This document shows, piece after piece, positions 1-9,127 of a stretch of 12,646 nt of DNA. The translations under genes were made by a program, and so were the position numbers. Within the stretch, counting starts at the first letter, position 1. Each line of letters opens with the position of its first letter. The notes under the pieces were generated by a model that saw only the letters and a program-made list of their open reading frames with translations, was not told the DNA's origin and made no database searches. This DNA comes from Conidiobolus incongruus B7586. Taxonomy: Eukaryota > Entomophthoromycota > Entomophthoromycetes > Entomophthorales > Conidiobolaceae. The DNA is taken from contig JNEM01015594.1 of assembly GCA_000697335.1 (NCBI GenBank), positions 1 through 12,646 on the forward strand, read 5' to 3'.

Positions 1-1563
1 TTTTAAATTAATTATAATTGAGTTTAATAATATTGAAATAAAACACTATTGAAGATTATTATCAAATATAAATATAATTAAAAATATTTTAATAAAAAAT
101 AATTTTATTTAATATATAGTTTGAAAATAATAATTCTTTATGATTTATTTTTCAAAATTAACAATATATTTAAAAATTCATAAATTAAAAAAATTTACTA
201 TTTTTTTCTAATAACTATTAATATTAAAATTTCAATTTTTCATTATAGATGGTATTATATTCATATATCCTTTTTTGGATGTTTTAATTTTTTAATAAAT
301 TATTATATTGTCTTTGATTAAATATAATTTAAATATATCTAAAATCCATATGATTTTAATCTTTCCAATTTTATTAGAATATCAAAGTTATTTAATAAGG
401 TTGCAGCTTATTTTTATATTTTGGAGGCCAAAATCATAGTTAATATTATATATATTCAATCAAATGTAATAATAATGTCTGTATATTTATATTACCCAAA
501 AACAAATACCTACGTTATAAATGATTATTTAGTTAAACCTTGATGAAATATTAATATAGGGGAATAAGATCAATGGAAATTCTATGAAAATATATAATCA
601 AATTGAATTTGAATTTTTAAATATTGATGAAATATATGACTTTATTTCAAAATAATCTTAACTATTTATCCAATTTTATATTATGAAATATATATCTTTA
701 ATGAAATAAAAAAATACTATAATAAGATAGTATTTTCTTTAATGTTAAATTTATATAATTTTTCAATAAATGAATTTATAATTGCTCATAACATCAAATA
801 TAAATTAAATTATATTTTGATTAATTTAATATACAATTTAATATTTGAATCAATTCAATGCATATTCATTGAATTAAAAGATATGTATGATTAAAATATT
901 ATATAAATTCATAATATATTTCTTAAGATTTTCCAATCAAATAATCAACTCAATAGTTTGGAAATTTTAATAACTCAAATGTTGGCTTTTAAAATATTTT
1001 ATTATTATGCTTACTCATTAAGATTTTTAAGAGATTCTAATAATAATTTCAATTAAGTACAATATATTTGAAAAAGGTTTCATCATTATTAAATCATTAA
1101 AATTTTGAATTGAGTATACTGTACAAAAGACTAAAATATACATATTTCAATATACTATAATGCCATTGTTGATCATAACATTATATAATCCTTGATTCGA
1201 AATTGTTTCACTAATCTAATTTTAATTAACGATTAAAAATACTGATTCACATTACTCAATCAAACTAATTTAATTGAGCTATTTCAATGCGTGATTTTGA
1301 ATGATTACAATGAAATTGGTTTAACCTTTCCTTCTTGATTAGGGTATCAAGTCCCACAAGAATTCCCACCAATTCTATTTTCAAATTCAAATAAATACAT
1401 TTTCTTTTTCATTAGTTTTTATTATTGCATATAATTTATTAATTGAATAAATTTAATTCATTTCATAATATCAATCAACACTATAACTTCTTCATCCCCC
1501 TAGTATTATATATTTAAATATTACTGTCTATCAATATCATATATACACTAAACACCTTTCCTT
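1..1563. other. AT-rich spacer upstream of SEC2-like gene
   Basis: No open frame of useful length or recognisable RNA gene is seen on either strand. Most lines hold only A/T with scattered G/C, and stops are dense in all frames. The last 250 bases are slightly richer in C and T and probably hold the promoter and leader of the gene that starts at 1564. One short perfect inverted repeat (7-base arms, 3-base loop) lies at 418-434. It is isolated and may be chance. Confidence 0.7.
1316..1563 (+). promoter_or_regulatory. Probable promoter/leader of SEC2-like gene
   Basis: This interval is less AT-extreme than the spacer to its left and turns pyrimidine-rich toward the ATG (for example around 1489-1501 and 1555-1563), as is common in fungal leaders. 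It starts with TTGGTTTAACC at 1316-1326, an 11-mer that recurs at 9128-9138 just before the carrier gene. A CCAAT pentamer lies near 1369. TATA-like runs at 1507-1515 and 1541-1547 mean little in DNA this rich in AT. No transcription start can be fixed from sequence alone. Confidence 0.35.
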
Positions 1564-3237
1564 ATGTCTCTCGAAAATACCACCTCAACTAATCAATCCA
1601 TAGCTCCTACCGATCCAGCTCCTAATTCTCCAAGGCCAAGACTTCTATCTACTAGCTCTACCTCGAGTATCCCACCTCCTTCTTCTCCTACTCCTTCCGA
1701 CATAAGTAGAATCCGTGCTTTGGAATTTAAATTAGCGGCTGCGGAAGGAAAATTGCAGCAGGCTATTGCCGAAAAAGATAGCTATGCACAGAAATTAAAG
1801 GAATCTGTAGATCTTCGCGCCGATTTGGAAAATAATTTATCCACTTTGCAGGTTGAATTTGATACCTTTAAACAGACAGTAGCTCAAGCTGTTTCTCCCA
1901 ACGATCAGCTACAATTAGATATGGAGCGCTTAGCCGAAAAATTAATCGACGAAGCCGAAAAGAGAAGCGAGTTAGAGCATGCTAAACAGTGTATTGAAAA
2001 TGAACTTGAAGATTTATCCAAAAATCTATTTGAGGAAGCTAATAAAATGGTTGAGGAGGAGAGAAGAATTAACCATGAATGGAGCATTAAATACTCTCAG
2101 TTAGAAAAGCGCTACAATGATATTAAAGTCTTACTAGCATCCGAGAAAGAGCAGTCTAAAGAGCTAAAAGAAAGGCTGGGTGAATTAATTGTTGAAAGAG
2201 AAGCTCATGAGAGCTCTACTCCCCATACTCACAGCAGGAAGCATTCCAATTCTGGGTCTATTTCTACAAACACAACGAATTTAAACCGCTCATCTGTTTC
2301 CTATGATTCAGGCTATAAAGATAGCCAGAGTAGGCCTATTAATGGTGAAATATACTCTTACCGCTCAAGTACGCTCTGCTTCAACATTGAAGACCATCGC
2401 TTTCAGGAGTTTAAAGAATTTCTTGAAGCTCCTTCTTCTAAAGGCCTTTATTTATCATCGAAATTTATGAAGCGGGCTCTATCCGAAGAAATTGATGCTG
2501 CTTTAAGGTTTGAAAGCAGTAAAGTGGTCGGTTGGCTCAATCAAAAGCGTATTCTAACAGCATGTCAAAACGGTACTTTGACTGTTTTTAGCTATACCCC
2601 TAAGAATAAAGATGGATTATCGCCTGGAGCTATAAATCACAATCGTGCCAAATCCGATAGTTCATCATGGGCCAGCCTAGCTGGAATGGCCATATCGTCA
2701 CCTAACCCTTATCAGCAATGTTCATTTTGCAACTCTGAAGAGATTCAAAATTTGACATATCAATATTTATTAGGGGAGAACGACCAAGAAACCAAACTTT
2801 TGTGCTACCAGTGCCGGGATCGACTTATCACAGTATGTGACTTCTTTTCATATTTGCGCATGGTCAGAAATGGCGTTTTGAAAGGCACTCCTCAAAAACT
2901 CTACTTAGATTCTTTGCACCATAAGCACAAAATGTTTTTGGCTAGAGTAGGAGCTGACTTGGTTACAGAGGGTGTTGATGTAAGCCAAGATAACGTATCC
3001 GAACACGCACCCTCATCCAGAGTGTCATCAGACTCTGAAATCATTTCCGGTGTCCCTCCAAGAGATCCAACCAACAATCTCAACCTCTCGAATATTGAAG
3101 ATAGCAATTATCACAAGGATACTCGATCACCTACACCCAACCCAGTAAATTTTAACTCATTACCTGTCACTCCTACCGATCATGCCGATATTATCGAGAG
3201 CTCTCTTGCATTAACTTCAGAACCTACTTCAATTTAA
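1564..3237 (+). CDS. SEC2: Sec2-like Rab guanine nucleotide exchange factor
   Basis: The 557-residue protein reads as the exchange factor that loads GTP onto a Sec4/Rab8-type GTPase on secretory vesicles, upstream of the exocyst. Residues 1-47 are Ser/Thr/Pro-rich and disordered. Residues 48-215 form a long coiled coil rich in Glu, Lys and Leu. Within it, residues 147-168 carry the Sec2/Rabin8 signature (LSKNLFEEANKMVEEERR), the region that contacts the GTPase in known family members. After a Ser-rich linker (216-265), residues 270-345 match the block conserved in fungal Sec2 proteins, including a Trp-Leu (WLNQKR) segment. Residues 386-463 hold two Cys pairs (C386/C389 and C414/C417) and the run CDFFSYLRMVRNG, also typical of the fungal Sec2/Rabin8 C-terminal region. 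The pairs may bind zinc, which is inference. The tail is again polar. The gene has no visible intron, starts at the first Met after a pyrimidine-rich leader, and ends in TAA. It is convergent with the carboxypeptidase relic. The symbol follows the yeast family name. Confidence 0.88.
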   Translation: MSLENTTSTNQSIAPTDPAPNSPRPRLLSTSSTSSIPPPSSPTPSDISRIRALEFKLAAAEGKLQQAIAEKDSYAQKLKESVDLRADLENNLSTLQVEFDTFKQTVAQAVSPNDQLQLDMERLAEKLIDEAEKRSELEHAKQCIENELEDLSKNLFEEANKMVEEERRINHEWSIKYSQLEKRYNDIKVLLASEKEQSKELKERLGELIVEREAHESSTPHTHSRKHSNSGSISTNTTNLNRSSVSYDSGYKDSQSRPINGEIYSYRSSTLCFNIEDHRFQEFKEFLEAPSSKGLYLSSKFMKRALSEEIDAALRFESSKVVGWLNQKRILTACQNGTLTVFSYTPKNKDGLSPGAINHNRAKSDSSSWASLAGMAISSPNPYQQCSFCNSEEIQNLTYQYLLGENDQETKLLCYQCRDRLITVCDFFSYLRMVRNGVLKGTPQKLYLDSLHHKHKMFLARVGADLVTEGVDVSQDNVSEHAPSSRVSSDSEIISGVPPRDPTNNLNLSNIEDSNYHKDTRSPTPNPVNFNSLPVTPTDHADIIESSLALTSEPTSI

Positions 3238-3824
3238 TATCATTTAACTCAATCGTGTGTCTTTATCAAATGCCGTAGTGTTCATGTTGATTTTCAATTA
3301 CATAATTAATCTTAACTGAGCAATTCCTCATTTTTTGACTATTTTTGGTTTCAAAAACTTACTAATTCATCTAATAACTATTTAAACTTATTTAATCAAA
3401 TATACAATAAAATTCTGAAATTTTTCATCTTATTTCATTCCATCTTAGACCGTATACTATTTGCTAATGTAATTAAATAAATACAGAAAATAATATTAAT
3501 TAAGTTGAATAAAGGGATATTCAATAAAACTCATGATATTGAAGTTTCTAGTATAAAATATAATATTAAAAATTAAATTGAGTATTATATTCTTTATATA
3601 ATCCTTGATCTTTAAAAGTATATTGTTTTTAATCAGATAAAGATAAACTATACTAATCACTATATATTGATATAATGTCAAATCAGAGTAAAATAAATCT
3701 AATTATGTTCAAAATAAAATCTCAACAATAAAAATGTGCTACAGATTGCATAATAATTCAATGTGAAATTTGGATATTAGTAATGCATATAATTATTAAT
3801 AAAAGAATTAACTAGTTTAATAAG
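3238..3824. other. Spacer between two convergent genes
   Basis: This AT-rich spacer separates the 3' ends of the SEC2-like gene (+) and the carboxypeptidase relic (-). It must contain the 3' UTR and poly(A) site of SEC2. An AATAAA hexamer lies at 3406-3411, about 170 bases past the stop, but such hexamers are common by chance here. No coding or RNA gene is seen. Confidence 0.6.
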
Positions 3825-4605
3825 TTAAAACCTTTTATTCTCTTTAACAGAATGGAAAACGGTTAATAAAGCTTGATAAGTTTCTTGACCACTTGCCTTG
3901 ATATAAGAAGGAGGTAACATAAATCCATATTTGCCGGTATCTCTTAATTCAATAGCAAAAGGATATTTCACACCAGGCACAGCATATGCCCTAAATAATA
4001 AAAATATGTTAGATAGAATAAATTAAAATTGGTTGTTGTAAATTACCAGTCGACAGAACTTCCTGAAGCCTATTAATTGAAAAAATTGATTAATTAATGA
4101 ATTCAACTTAAATATAAATTTAAACACTAATAACTATCGCATAAATAGATTTACAAATTGAACCAAAATGGAATTTGGTGCGATGAACTGATTCAAGAGA
4201 TTTAACAACTTTGCTTGATATATTGTTCAATAAGAATTCTGTATCAACAGTCTTTTAAAAACCAATAATAGGCTAAACAATTCAATCGATATATATATAA
4301 TTTAGTACCTCTTTCCAGCTATAACCATTTGGATACATTCAAAATTGGGAATAAGCATGGATGTCAAAATAAATTGATACATTATTGGATGATATGTAAT
4401 CTGCAACCGATTTAATTTTGGGTGAAACGAAAGCCTCAGGGACATGATAAGCTTCTGGACTTTGGTTAAATATTATAAATTTTCAATTAAATTAATAGAA
4501 TACCTTCTGAGCATGGGTAATGTCATGATCTAGCTTCAGCTCAGTCCAAGCCCTGATTCATAGTTAAAATATGACAAATTTTATTTTTCAACTGGAAATA
4601 ATTAC

Positions 4606-4623
4606 CCAGTTATAATTTATATC
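4606..4623 (-). other. 18-nt microexon (DINYNW) of the carboxypeptidase relic
   Basis: Eighteen bases encode Asp-Ile-Asn-Tyr-Asn-Trp between two GT...AG introns (4624-4680 and 4553-4605). The exon joins in frame to the upstream Gly-Ile, giving the block that in M14A enzymes reads G-(V/I)-D-(L/I)-N-R-N-W. The Arg that normally binds the substrate C-terminus is Tyr here. The join to the following exon is out of frame by one base, which is one of the signs of decay. Confidence 0.65.
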
Positions 4624-4982
4624 CTATCATCAAATAAAATTAAAATAAATACTAATATAATATAAAGCAAAAATGCTTACAATTCCTTTACGCTGGGGGA
4701 TACTAGTTGGTTAACTGTTTTTACACCACTTTATATTATAATCCTTAGTATGTTGAAATATCAAATATGATGAATTAGTATTATCAAGCACTGCTTAGTA
4801 CGGGAATTTTCATAACCTTGAACATTCAAAATAGGAGCAATGATAAAATCAAAAGTGTCGATTAAATGTTTAACTTTTAGATTCTTTTATAATCGGAAAA
4901 CAGATACATAGCAATGTAGGAAACAGTAGTCTAAAGTAATAAAATTAATATGAAGCAAAGCTATAGTTATAAAGAAATTTAC

Positions 4983-4996
4983 TTCAGAAATACATT
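4983..4996 (-). other. 14-nt microexon of the carboxypeptidase relic
   Basis: The HARE zinc motif is cut after the first base of the Glu codon. The preceding exon ends CAT GCC AGA G at 5059, followed by a GT...AG intron (4997-5058). The next 14 bases give the rest of Glu and then Cys-Ile-Ser-Glu. A second GT...AG intron (4931-4982) follows, and the next exon opens in frame with TTVSYIAMYL. Joined as introns predict, the pieces match the usual M14 order (H-x-x-E-x-I-S), so the microexon is well supported even though the gene as a whole is broken. Confidence 0.75.
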
Positions 4997-5689
4997 CTAA
5001 ATAATTGTATAAATGTATCAATATTGGTATTTATATATAGGGTATTCTTAAGAATCACCTCTGGCATGAGGACCGCCATGGAATAGAATCTGAGGTTTGT
5101 TTTCAACAGTAGAGTTTCCTGATATTTTAATAGCTTTAATGTCTTTACCCTCATAACTTTTACCTAAAGTAAAAATGCTACTAATTGGATTCGATTTTAA
5201 TTTTTCTTCAAAATACTTATATATATCTTGTAAGTTCTTATAATTTTTTTAAAAAAAAGTTCTTGAAATCTGATTCTTGAGCCAAATGAATAGACTACTT
5301 ATTAATTGATTAATTTTGGATATTTGCAATTTTAATACAGGTTGTTAAGTTGAAAGTCTGTTGAAATTTGTTGAACAAAGCAGTGTCCTTTCTTAAATCA
5401 ACTAAGCCAAAGCGAAGTGAAGTCCAGTTTTCAATTTAATTAGCTTAAGCTAATAGAGAGTATAATTTTCCAAAATATTCAATAAATCAATAAATTCAGA
5501 TAATTTGTTCAAAGTATCGATATCTTTGCCATGAATATGAATCAGCTAGTCTTTTTCAAGCTGAATTTGAGTGGATAAATTTAATCCGTCAGAGCTGATA
5601 CCCAGGGTAAAATAAGTTTGACAGTTAGGAGTAGCATTAAGTGATAATAAAGAGTAAAATAAGCCAAATACTTTATTGTTTAGTAACGT

Positions 5690-7589
5690 GAATTGATAAT
5701 CTAACACCAGCAACCTCCATGAATAGATTTAGGCATCTTTGTGACTTGTTATGGGATAATTTAGAGTTCAAATTTGATCTTGAATTTTGATATCAATAGT
5801 GAACCAATTAGATTTACTTTATTTTGTATAATAATTATTACATTTATTTCTTTCCTTCCTTAATTTAATGATAATTTTAGTATAATAAATAGATCAGCAA
5901 ATAACAGTATTGACTATATTTCTAAACAGTGACTTTGATCAGAATATTCGTTATTAACTTTCATAATAATCAAGTATCAATTTAGTTTAACATTTCTACT
6001 TGTTTCAAGTCAATAGAGCAAACTTTATAAAGATTATTATATTATTTTTGTATTTAAAAATAAATTTATAATGATGAATTATATATGTATTATGTAATAT
6101 TGACATCCTGACATTGATATAATATATTTAGATTTATAAAGTAAAGACAAATCTACAATCAACTGCAAAATTTATTAGTATTTTGTCGAATTAACTAACG
6201 TAAATAATAATTTTCATTTCAGCAACTTGAAGTTTTTGATATCTAAAACTTGGAATTAATTATATTATATTAGACATAAAAAATATTAAATATTCAATTT
6301 TTGAAATGAAAATTTTGATAACTAAATCATAATATGTGGCGAACAGTTGATAAAACCAACCCAACCACATAAATATCTTGAGAAATTTGACAAATCTAGA
6401 TATAATGCAATATGAACAAAAGTTACTTAGCTTATACACGGAATTTAACATTATGATTAATAACCGCTTAAATTAATATTGTACTATTTGACTTTTCATT
6501 ATTATCATAAATTGAATATCATCTTTACACAAATTTCATTAAACCTGCAAATGAATATATTGAAATTTCAATGATACATGAACTCTGTGTTGTTGAAATA
6601 GAAAAAATGTTCAATGTAAATGTAGCAGAGTTAGAGTAAAATTCCAAATACATTATATATACAAACATGAGAAACAAAATATAATAATAATCTTAAAAAT
6701 AGTAGCTCCAATATACGACAAACTGATATAATATGGTTATGAGATTATAATGATAGTGAGATTTAATTGATTATTTTGATAAGTGACAGTTAATTAAAAT
6801 AATGATAATTATATGGTATATGAACTTTTGGACAATAGTTTCAGGATCAACTTTGTTCTATTTTCCAGCTTACAAATGATCTTGAGCATAGCTCTAAAGA
6901 GGGTGAATTATATTCTAAATCTTTTTAAATTGTATCAATATAATTGTGATTATATAACAGTTAATATTTATATATTTAATCATTTCAAATTTAAATCTAC
7001 AGTGGTAAACTTAAATTACAATATATTATTTCTAAACGATACTTTCATAAGTTTAAAATTTTAATAATTGATATCCATCCTGTTAAATAAAATATCCACT
7101 CATTTAGGACCAAAAAATATATGTATTATTCCGTAATCATTATGTCATAGAATAAACAAGTTCACACAATTCTTGATATTAAAAATTATGAAATATTTTT
7201 TATAAATCAGTCATATTAGAATTCTAAATATATGATCATAATTAATATAATATTTTTGACTATTACTCTAATTGATTTTATTATTTATATTTGAGCATAA
7301 ATTTTTATCAATGAATTTTCATATTTTTATTTAGAATATCCGATTAAATTCTTAGAACTTCAAATTTCTAATTAATATTATCGATTGTTTATTGAATCAA
7401 AAATTAAAATATTAAAAATATTATTTAATCAACTTTTACAATATTAATATATATCTTAAATGTTCTTTGTATTTTTTATAATCTGGTAAATATTACATGA
7501 CAAATTGCCAATTTGTCTTAGTCAAAAATACTATTGCGTAGTTTTAAAAAATATTAGATTAATTTAATCAATATAATAAATACTTGAAT
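5690..7589. other. AT-rich spacer upstream of the carboxypeptidase relic
   Basis: No gene can be supported here. The first few hundred bases should include the former promoter and 5' end of the minus-strand carboxypeptidase, but no clear start codon or first exon stands out. Two short open frames (minus 6260-6451, 63 aa; plus 6813-7064, 83 aa) are rich in Ile, Phe, Tyr, Asn and Leu, as expected from translated AT-rich DNA, and match no family I recognise. Confidence 0.6.
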
Positions 7590-7935
7590 TTTAAACCTCT
7601 TCTGTGGTTACTAAGAGAGTAACCTGCCCAACCAATCTCATCCCGCAATCTACTACCTTATAGAGACATAATTCCGAAATACCTGTCACATCTATTCAAG
7701 TTCTCATTTTTCTGAAGACATAACACAATTCTTTACAGTACCTACAACCAACACATGATCTATAAAAGAACCATTGTCAGAACATATTTTCATCATCACC
7801 TCAGGCCTTCTGTAAAGCCTATTAAACCCTTAACAAACCCTAATAAAGCACCTTAACCCAAACTACCAAACAAATCAAGAGCAAACCACCCCCTTATCTA
7901 TTAACAACATGTTACTGGTGATTGGTAGAACCACA
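7590..7935 (-). other. GC-elevated, strand-skewed patch of unknown origin
   Basis: This patch is clearly richer in G+C than the sequence on both sides and has strong strand skew: C exceeds G on the plus strand (in 7801-7860 about 19 C to 5 G). The minus strand shows one short open run (about 40 codons ending near 7708) with a normal amino-acid mix, but the rest is interrupted in every frame. No domain is recognised. It could be a heavily eroded gene or element, or a regulatory region. The stretch 7823-7862 also resembles degenerate CCCTAA repeats. Confidence 0.35.
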
Positions 7936-8459
7936 CTTCCAAAGATTATTATTTCAAAGTTGAATAATTTTTATTGATGTGAAAATCTAATTGATATCAA
8001 TATATAATTAAAAAAGGAATTCTAATTATTATATACTTTTGTATTTATTAATGCTAAGTATTAATCAATTATAATGCATTATGTATTACATTTATCATGA
8101 AATTATAATTGAAAAAAAATTGAATTATTAAGTAAACTCTGAGTAGTGACTAGCTAGAGCTGAGTTTTCTTTAGAACATCATTAATATGAATGGTACACT
8201 TTAAAATATTCTAGTTTTAAACATGTGCTGTGAGTGTGTTTAACGATAAAATAAGTTTCATTGTAGTATTCACTAAATGCGATACATAATATAGATTTTC
8301 CATTTTAAAATATCAAATGAATATTAGTCAATATTGATAGTAACAGGGACTACTGAAAAGATTTTGGTTAAAATCAATACTTAATATCAAATCAGTTATT
8401 TTGTACTTATCACTATCGATTGATAATTCATTTTCTACCGATTTATATTATATTAATTT
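7936..8459. other. AT-rich spacer between two GC-elevated patches
   Basis: About 520 bases return to the low-GC background. No open frame, RNA gene or clear repeat is seen on either strand. Confidence 0.55.
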
Positions 8460-8623
8460 GTAGCTTGAATGGATTTCATCTAGTTGTAGAATACAACCAA
8501 TGGAGGAAGAGTGGTTGGTTTGAAGTATTAGTGGGTGTTTAGGTCACTTATATTTATATCCGAATTCAGCAATATTAAATGATAGTCGATTGATTTCTAA
8601 TATGAAACAATTTCCTGCATAAA

Positions 8624-8892
8624 AGTAATTTGAATCTTAGTAAAGAGGTATTAGCAGCAGTAGCTGTATTGTAGATTGGCTTAGCTGAATATCATGATCT
8701 GAGTGCATCTAATACAGTAGACAAAGTGGTAACGTTACTATTGGGTGAGTTGAAATTAACCATGTGGTATGGTGATGAGTGGCAAATTACTAAATTGTTG
8801 AATGTTATGTATTGATCATATTCCTAATTGGGGTATAAATGATGAATGGATTTTAACCTTTGATTGGGTTTGGATGATTAATTTGATTGGCT
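8624..8892 (+). pseudogene. Possible coding relic, unknown family
   Basis: Inside a G-rich plus-strand patch (8460-8940), one frame stays open for 46 codons (8675-8812), with an in-phase extension to the left past a single stop at 8672-8674. Its residue mix (IGLAEYHDLSASNTV at its start, then an acidic and Trp-containing part) looks more like a globular protein than translated AT-rich spacer. A second frame, overlapping the end, continues with a Trp-rich run to about 8892. No family is recognised and no start or splice sites are clear. The same bases hold several ATTGG boxes, so the region may instead be regulatory, with the open frame a chance event. Confidence 0.25.
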
Positions 8893-8932
8893 GATCCATA
8901 TTATTGTTCATAAATTGGGGGAGGGGGATTGG
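8675..8932 (+). promoter_or_regulatory. Cluster of seven ATTGG (reverse CCAAT) boxes before carrier gene
   Basis: ATTGG occurs at 8675, 8740, 8827, 8863, 8886, 8914 and 8928, all in the same orientation, in the 480 bases before the carrier ATG. The copies at 8863 and 8886 sit in TGATTGGGT and TGATTGGCT, whose complements (ACCCAATCA, AGCCAATCA) fit or nearly fit the consensus for the CCAAT-binding (NF-Y/HAP) complex. In fungi that complex controls many mitochondrial and respiratory genes, which would suit a mitochondrial carrier. Binding and function are inference. Overlap with a possible coding relic is the main alternative explanation. Confidence 0.4.
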
Positions 8933-9127
8933 TAGTTTAAATTAACTTCAGATGAATCCGAAATCTAATCTTTGATTAAATTGCATCGGTAACGACCATC
9001 ACTTCAACAACACTTAATATCTCCTAATTTTTAGTTAAACCAAAACACATTGTCCCTTCTTAAGTGAATTGTTGATTTGAGTTGATTGATAATACTTGGC
9101 TCAAATTTCAATTTCTCTTTTCTAATT

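Larger units (their letters stand above)
3825..5689 (-). pseudogene. Decayed M14 zinc carboxypeptidase (secreted type)
   Basis: Read on the minus strand, exon pieces line up in order with an M14A carboxypeptidase, a secreted zinc enzyme that trims C-terminal residues from peptides. From 5' to 3' they are: a hydrophobic signal-like stretch (near 5675-5640); a propeptide (5640-5250); SYEGKDIKAIKIS (5157-5115); the zinc motif HARE (His at 5066-5068, Glu split by an intron); a DFIIAPILNVQGYE strand (4850-4815); DINYNW, where the family usually has N-R-N-W, so the substrate-binding Arg appears lost; the third zinc ligand in DIHAYSQ (His 4357-4359); ASGSSVDW; the catalytic Glu in IELRDTG (3948-3950); and a TAA end at 3825-3827. 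Introns with GT...AG ends can be placed at 4997-5058, 4931-4982, 4744-4791, 4624-4680, 4553-4605, 4460-4503, 4252-4308, 4070-4134 and 3991-4046, plus a less certain one at 5295-5338. Five in-frame stops (5546-5548, 5445-5447, 5436-5438, 4711-4713, 4339-4341) and about five frame breaks (near 5460, 5235, 4888, 4553 and 4460) show it is dead. The 5' end is approximate; an ACG sits where a start Met would suit. Confidence 0.85.

Noticed and set aside
418-434. Perfect 7-base inverted repeat with a 3-base loop (ATTTTGG...CCAAAAT)
   Set aside because: It is a single short hairpin far from any gene, with no T-run or paired element. Such repeats occur by chance in AT-rich DNA.
1905-3107. Minus-strand open frames inside the SEC2-like gene (1905-2087 and 2901-3107)
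   Set aside because: They are antisense shadows of a coding region with clear family signatures on the plus strand.
3496-3681. 61-codon open frame on the minus strand between the convergent genes
   Set aside because: It is rich in Ile, Asn, Tyr and Lys with no motif. It lies in the 3' flank of two genes and is best explained as chance.
4339-5548. Reassigned stop codons (TAA = Gln or TGA = Trp) to explain the carboxypeptidase as intact
   Set aside because: The neighbouring intact genes end sharply at TAA and TAG and use standard Gln and Trp codons. The relic also has frame breaks that no code change would explain.
6260-6451. 63-codon open frame on the minus strand with many hydrophobic residues
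   Set aside because: It could be read as a small membrane protein, but length and composition fit chance. No family match or regulatory context is seen.
6813-7064. 83-codon open frame on the plus strand
   Set aside because: Composition is almost all Ile, Phe, Tyr, Asn, Leu and Lys, as expected from translated AT-rich DNA. There is no known motif, no GC rise and no sign of codon preference.
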